Of a DNA stretch of 7,728 bases, positions 5,538 through 7,728 are shown piece by piece. The translations under genes were made by a program, and so were the position numbers. Origin of the DNA: an uncultured Oscillospiraceae bacterium (lineage in GTDB: Bacteria; Bacillota; Clostridia; Oscillospirales; Ruminococcaceae); NCBI GenBank assembly GCA_950097605.1, contig CATNEU010000069.1:1-7728 (forward strand), read 5' to 3'. Within the stretch, counting starts at the first letter, position 1. The number at the start of each line of letters is the position of its first letter. Below the pieces are notes generated by a model, which saw only the letters and a list, made by a program, of their open reading frames with translations, ran no database searches and was not told where the DNA came from.

Positions 5538-5606
5538 AAATAGCCCAAAGGCTTTGCCTTTGGCCGCGCATCTGCGCGGGCTGCATGCCGTGCAGCGGCT
5601 ATTTTT
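5538..5606 (+). ncRNA. Perfect compact cloverleaf (four-way junction) ending in a T-run; candidate structured RNA or repeat
   Basis: The outer stem P1 pairs AAATAGCC (5538-5545) with GGCTATTT (5597-5604), 8 of 8. Three hairpins fill it with almost no spare bases. P2 is CAAAGGC (5546-5552) with GCCTTTG (5556-5562), loop TTT. P3 is CCGCGC (5564-5569) with GCGCGG (5574-5579), loop ATCT. P4 is GCTGCA (5580-5585) with TGCAGC (5591-5596), loop TGCCG. Only base 5563 is unpaired at the junction. The P1 3' strand runs into TTTTT (5602-5606), so it could also terminate transcription. Loops of 3-5 nt and the absence of tRNA-conserved bases exclude a tRNA. It could be an RNA, a terminator or a palindromic mobile repeat; the function is unknown. 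Confidence 0.5.
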
Positions 5607-5642
5607 CTAATCGCGCCACGCCCCATGACAGGAGGAGTCTAT

Positions 5643-6590
5643 GTGCCGACAATGAAAGAAACCGTGACCTATCCAAGTGCAAATGGAACCGACCAAATTG
5701 TCGCGAAAATCTGCAAGCCCTCGTTGGCGCCAATCAAGGGCATCGTGCAGATTTCACACGGCATGTGTGAATACATCGACCGTTACGATGAGTTTATGGA
5801 TTTTTTGCTGGCCAACAACTATGCGGTCTGCGGCAACGACCACCTGGGACATGGCAAGAGCGCCGCTTCTGCGGAAGCATTGGGCTTTTTTGCAGAAAAA
5901 GATGGCGCCGCCTGCCTGGTCGAAGACCTACATACCCTAACGGGACTTGTGAAAGCGGCGGTCCCTGGAGTTCCGTTATTTCTGTTGGGGCACAGTATGG
6001 GCTCTTTTCTGGTACGACGTACAGTACAACTGCGACCGTCGATGTTTGATGGACTGATTTTGTCGGGAACTGGGGATGGTCAGGGAGCGGCAGGAAGGCT
6101 GGCCTTGCAGATCGTCACGGCAGCATGTTTCTTTATGGGGCAGGAGCATTATTCTCCAAAAATTAAGAAAATGCTTTTTGGCGGGTTTAACAGAGGTATT
6201 GCAAATCCTCAATCTGAGTTTGACTGGCTGACACGGGACAGAGAAGTGGTAAGCCGTTATCTGGAAGATGATTGGTGCGGGTTCCTTTGCAGCAATGGTT
6301 TTTATCATGAGCTACTGCAGGGCATTCAATTAGCCAATACTCCCCATAATATTGCTGGAATGAGAAAAGACATGCCGGTTTATCTTTTTTCAGGAGATTG
6401 CGATCCGGTGGGTAGTATGGGAAAAGGTGTGCAGCATGTGCGTAATTTATTTTTAGATGCGGGTTTGCAGGATGTGACTATGGAGCTTTATGCCGGTGGG
6501 CGTCATGAAATGTTGAATGAGTTAAATTATGATATCGTGATGGATGATCTACTACAATGGTTGAATCATAAAATTGATGCAATGCAATAA
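5643..6590 (+). CDS. Alpha/beta hydrolase of the monoacylglycerol lipase / lysophospholipase (Hydrolase_4) type
   Basis: This protein of about 315 residues is a cytoplasmic serine hydrolase, probably acting on esters of lipids such as monoglycerides or lysophospholipids; the substrate is inferred from family only. The catalytic triad is visible: the nucleophile S118 in LLGHSMGSF, the acid D254 in FSGDCDPVG and H288 in GGRHEMLNE. The oxyanion/early block VQISHGMCEYIDRYDEF and the NDHLGHGKS motif are typical of this branch. There is no signal peptide. AGGAGGA (5630-5636) lies six bases before GTG at 5643, which I take as the start. ATG at 5652 is the main alternative (15 bases from the site), and the in-frame ATG at 5625 lies upstream of it and would lack a site. 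Base composition drops from about 55 percent GC early (5701-5760) to 40 percent and below near the end. A cloverleaf hairpin lies just upstream, and an ABC-F gene follows after 300 bases with its own promoter. Confidence 0.88.
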   Translation: MPTMKETVTYPSANGTDQIVAKICKPSLAPIKGIVQISHGMCEYIDRYDEFMDFLLANNYAVCGNDHLGHGKSAASAEALGFFAEKDGAACLVEDLHTLTGLVKAAVPGVPLFLLGHSMGSFLVRRTVQLRPSMFDGLILSGTGDGQGAAGRLALQIVTAACFFMGQEHYSPKIKKMLFGGFNRGIANPQSEFDWLTRDREVVSRYLEDDWCGFLCSNGFYHELLQGIQLANTPHNIAGMRKDMPVYLFSGDCDPVGSMGKGVQHVRNLFLDAGLQDVTMELYAGGRHEMLNELNYDIVMDDLLQWLNHKIDAMQ

Positions 6591-6604
6591 ATAAAGGACA
6601 GGGC

Positions 6605-6633
6605 TTGACGATTTTGGAGATTCATGCTATGCT
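6605..6633 (+). promoter_or_regulatory. Promoter of the ABC-F leader and gene
   Basis: TTGACG (6605-6610) and TATGCT (6628-6633) are separated by 17 bases, and TGC just before the -10 gives an extended -10 motif. Transcription would start near 6640. A GCTAT/ATAGC dyad (6626-6630 with 6635-6639) overlaps the -10. The promoter begins 14 bases after the hydrolase stop, and no terminator separates them. Confidence 0.75.
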
Positions 6634-6664
6634 GATAGCGAAATAAAAAGAATGGGGTGGGAGG

Positions 6665-6688
6665 ATGTTTAACTTTTCTTGCAAATAA
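6665..6688 (+). CDS. Candidate leader peptide MFNFSCK controlling the attenuator
   Basis: ATG at 6665 opens a seven-codon frame ending in TAA at 6686. Its codons 3-7 (AAC TTT TCT TGC AAA) are exactly segment 1 of the attenuator, so a ribosome here would cover that segment. The G-rich stretch 6654-6664 precedes it, but its GGAGG abuts the ATG, which is closer than usual. Alternatives are MGWEDV (ATG 6652 to TAA 6670-6672), which ends at the start of segment 1, and a GTG frame from 6657 that runs to about 6794. All three would place a ribosome on or next to segment 1. The choice is inference. Confidence 0.5.
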   Translation: MFNFSCK

Positions 6689-6860
6689 AATTGGATATGC
6701 GATGATACAGTTGTATTGTTGCGCTCTTTTGCAAGAAAGTTATATATCTATTCACCCAGCGGATGATTCTACCCTTTGCAAATTTGTCATATAAAGTTGA
6801 TAAGATGGGATTATGATTAGGTGAGCTGTGAGAAGAAACTTTCTTGCAGCTCTTATTTTT
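6670..6860 (+). promoter_or_regulatory. Ribosome-controlled transcription attenuator of the ABC-F gene
   Basis: Three segments compete. Segment 1 (6670-6685, TAACTTTTCTTGCAAA) pairs with segment 2 (6728-6742, TTTGCAAGAAAGTTA) over 15 bp with one bulged T. Segment 2 (6730-6741, TGCAAGAAAGTT) also pairs perfectly over 12 bp with segment 3 (6837-6848, AACTTTCTTGCA). Segment 3 covers the loop and 3' arm of the intrinsic terminator at 6823-6852, so 2:3 pairing excludes the terminator. With segment 1 free, 1:2 forms and the terminator forms. With a ribosome stalled on the upstream ORF, 2:3 forms and transcription proceeds. This is the established layout for drug-induced ABC-F and erm-type genes. 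The exact inducing drug cannot be read from the sequence. Confidence 0.82.
6823..6860 (+). terminator. Attenuator terminator upstream of the ABC-F gene
   Basis: GAGCTGTGAGAAG (6823-6835) pairs with TTTCTTGCAGCTC (6840-6852) around AAAC: 13 pairs, three of them G-U. TTATTTTT follows at 6853-6860. It ends 30 bases before the ABC-F start, so it must be bypassed for the gene to be expressed. Confidence 0.85.
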
Positions 6861-6890
6861 ATGTTTGAAAGGACAAGGGGGGAATACTTC

Positions 6891-7728
6891 ATGACTATGA
6901 TTAAAGTGGAGAATCTTACGTTTTCCTATCCATCCAGCTATGATATGATTTTTGAAAATGTAAATTTTCAGATTGATACCGATTGGAAGCTTGGTTTTAT
7001 TGGGAGAAACGGCAGAGGAAAAACCACCTTTTTAAATTTATTGCAGGGAAAATACACGTATCAAGGGAAAATTCACGCGCCGGTACAGTTCGAGTATTTT
7101 CCTTATACTATTGCAGATAAAAACAAAATGACAACGGAACTTTTGCAGGAGATCTGTCCTCTTTCGGAGGAATGGGAAATCATGCGGGAATTATCTTATC
7201 TTGATTTGGAAGATGATGTGCTTTGGCGTCCCTTTGATACGCTTTCTAATGGGGAACAGACCAAGGTCCTGCTTGCTGCGCTTTTTCTGAATGAAGGCCA
7301 TTTTTTGTTAATAGATGAGCCGACAAATCATTTGGATATGAAAGCCAGAGAACAAGTGGCGGCTTATCTCAAAAAGAAAAAAGGATTTATTTTAGTTTCC
7401 CATGACCGGTGGTTTTTGGATCACTGTGTAGATCATATTTTATCGTTAAATCGGACGAATATTGAGGTGCAAAGTGGAAATTTCAGCTCATGGCTGACGA
7501 ATTTTGAGCGGCAGCAAAATTTTGAACGGGCAGAAAATTGGCGTCTGCAAAAGGATATCAAACGATTGCAGCAGTCTGCCAAACGTACTTCTGTGTGGTC
7601 GGATAAAGTAGAAGCCAGTAAGTTTGGTGTGCAATCTCTGGAGAGCATATGTTTCCAGACGGTTCCCGGACGTGACGGATGCCACGAGAACTTTTTCCCC
7701 GGGCCACAAATCCACGGCGGCCATCAAA
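6891..7728 (+). CDS. Lsa-type ABC-F ribosomal protection protein, N-terminal part, 3' end broken or outside the window
   Basis: ABC-F proteins have two ATPase domains and no membrane part. Members of the Lsa/Vga group enter the ribosomal E site and displace lincosamides, streptogramin A and pleuromutilins. The first ATPase domain is complete: Walker A GRNGRGKTT (38-46), signature LSNGEQ (118-123), Walker B LLIDEP (139-144) with catalytic E143 followed by TNHLD, and the H-loop SHDRWF with H171. WRPFDTLSNGEQTKVLLAALF and KLGFIGRNGRGKTTFL are strongly Lsa-like. The linker begins with LQKDIKRLQQSAKRTS. AAGGGGGG (6875-6882) lies eight bases before the ATG. Full-length proteins are about 490 residues; only 279 are in the window. 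Up to SKFG (residue 246, base 7628) the sequence fits the family. Afterwards, in the same open frame, it no longer does, and composition becomes GC-rich. Whether this is a real truncation or an assembly chimera cannot be seen. Resistance is inferred from family and regulation. Confidence 0.87.
   Translation, partial: MTMIKVENLTFSYPSSYDMIFENVNFQIDTDWKLGFIGRNGRGKTTFLNLLQGKYTYQGKIHAPVQFEYFPYTIADKNKMTTELLQEICPLSEEWEIMRELSYLDLEDDVLWRPFDTLSNGEQTKVLLAALFLNEGHFLLIDEPTNHLDMKAREQVAAYLKKKKGFILVSHDRWFLDHCVDHILSLNRTNIEVQSGNFSSWLTNFERQQNFERAENWRLQKDIKRLQQSAKRTSVWSDKVEASKFGVQSLESICFQTVPGRDGCHENFFPGPQIHGGHQ
7629..7728. other. Foreign-looking tail after the ABC-F homology break
   Basis: The last 100 bases are clearly more GC-rich than the preceding ABC-F gene and do not continue the expected linker (normally a GxxGHKxxKMMKR-type block). 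Two other frames are also open with GC-rich third positions: a plus frame containing AYVSRRFPDVTDATRTF, and a minus frame containing AAVDLWPGEKVLVASVTSG. The minus frame has a faint resemblance to the ATPase region of phage terminases, which I would not rely on. The stretch is too short to assign. Confidence 0.4.

Noticed and set aside
5538..5606. tRNA gene, suggested by the cloverleaf shape
   Set aside because: Hairpin loops of 3-5 nt, no anticodon-sized loop, no TTCGA-type T loop, no D-loop GG, and the outer stem is 8 bp.
5215..5610. Plus-strand open frame overlapping the end of the Usp-like gene and the hairpins
   Set aside because: It overlaps a supported gene in another frame and reads through a terminator and the cloverleaf, with no family resemblance.
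6784..6817. Second promoter (TTGTCA with TATGAT) close to the ABC-F gene
   Set aside because: The spacing between the boxes is 22 bases, too long, and such a transcript would still include the attenuator terminator but lack segments 1 and 2.
7488..7727. Minus-strand frame as a phage terminase gene
   Set aside because: Only about 30 residues at the window edge have a vague similarity, and the rest of the frame is antisense to the ABC-F gene.

Overview
The window looks like a chromosomal segment of a Gram-positive, low- to mid-GC Firmicute. The order rpsF-ssb-rpsR, the strong AGGAGG-type ribosome binding sites, the consensus sigma-A promoters and an Lsa-type ABC-F gene all fit Clostridia. My guess is a gut Oscillospiraceae/Ruminococcaceae member, but that is inference, not something the sequence proves.

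Layout. (1) 1-344: the 3' end of a UDP-glucose pyrophosphorylase gene (galU), closed by a terminator. (2) 473-1752: a compact housekeeping operon with a near-consensus promoter, a structured leader that may be an S6:S18 autoregulatory site, rpsF (bS6), ssb, rpsR (bS18) and a strong terminator. (3) 1753-2678: about 0.9 kb with no credible gene. It is built from a roughly 72-bp palindromic repeat in several direct and inverted copies, plus a 488-bp fold-back unit with about 55-58-bp inverted ends and a base-paired core. (4) 2679-4458: a minus-strand gene for an unrecognised protein with three membrane segments and a large extracytoplasmic part, with its own promoter and terminator. (5) 4459-4901: a divergent intergenic region with three tandem 61-bp terminator-like repeats and a small dyad. 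(6) 4902-5453: a small universal-stress-protein-like gene and its terminator. (7) 5480-5606: a dense run of hairpins ending in a perfect compact cloverleaf (four-way junction) plus a T-run, just upstream of (8) 5643-6590: a monoacylglycerol-lipase-type alpha/beta hydrolase. (9) 6605-7728: a promoter, a roughly 250-nt leader and the start of an Lsa-type ABC-F ribosomal protection gene. The homology breaks off near 7629 although the frame stays open to the window end.

The best regulatory system here is the ABC-F leader. A short upstream ORF, two alternative long pairings that share one segment, and an intrinsic terminator form a textbook ribosome-controlled transcription attenuator. A drug-stalled ribosome on the upstream ORF would mask segment 1, free segment 2 to pair with segment 3, break the terminator and switch on the resistance gene. 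The mechanism class is known for ABC-F genes; this particular leader is read directly from the sequence.

The second theme is the density of unrelated palindromic intergenic repeats: three families in three different gaps. From about 6100 the DNA becomes clearly more AT-rich, consistent with a differently sourced segment that carries the resistance gene.
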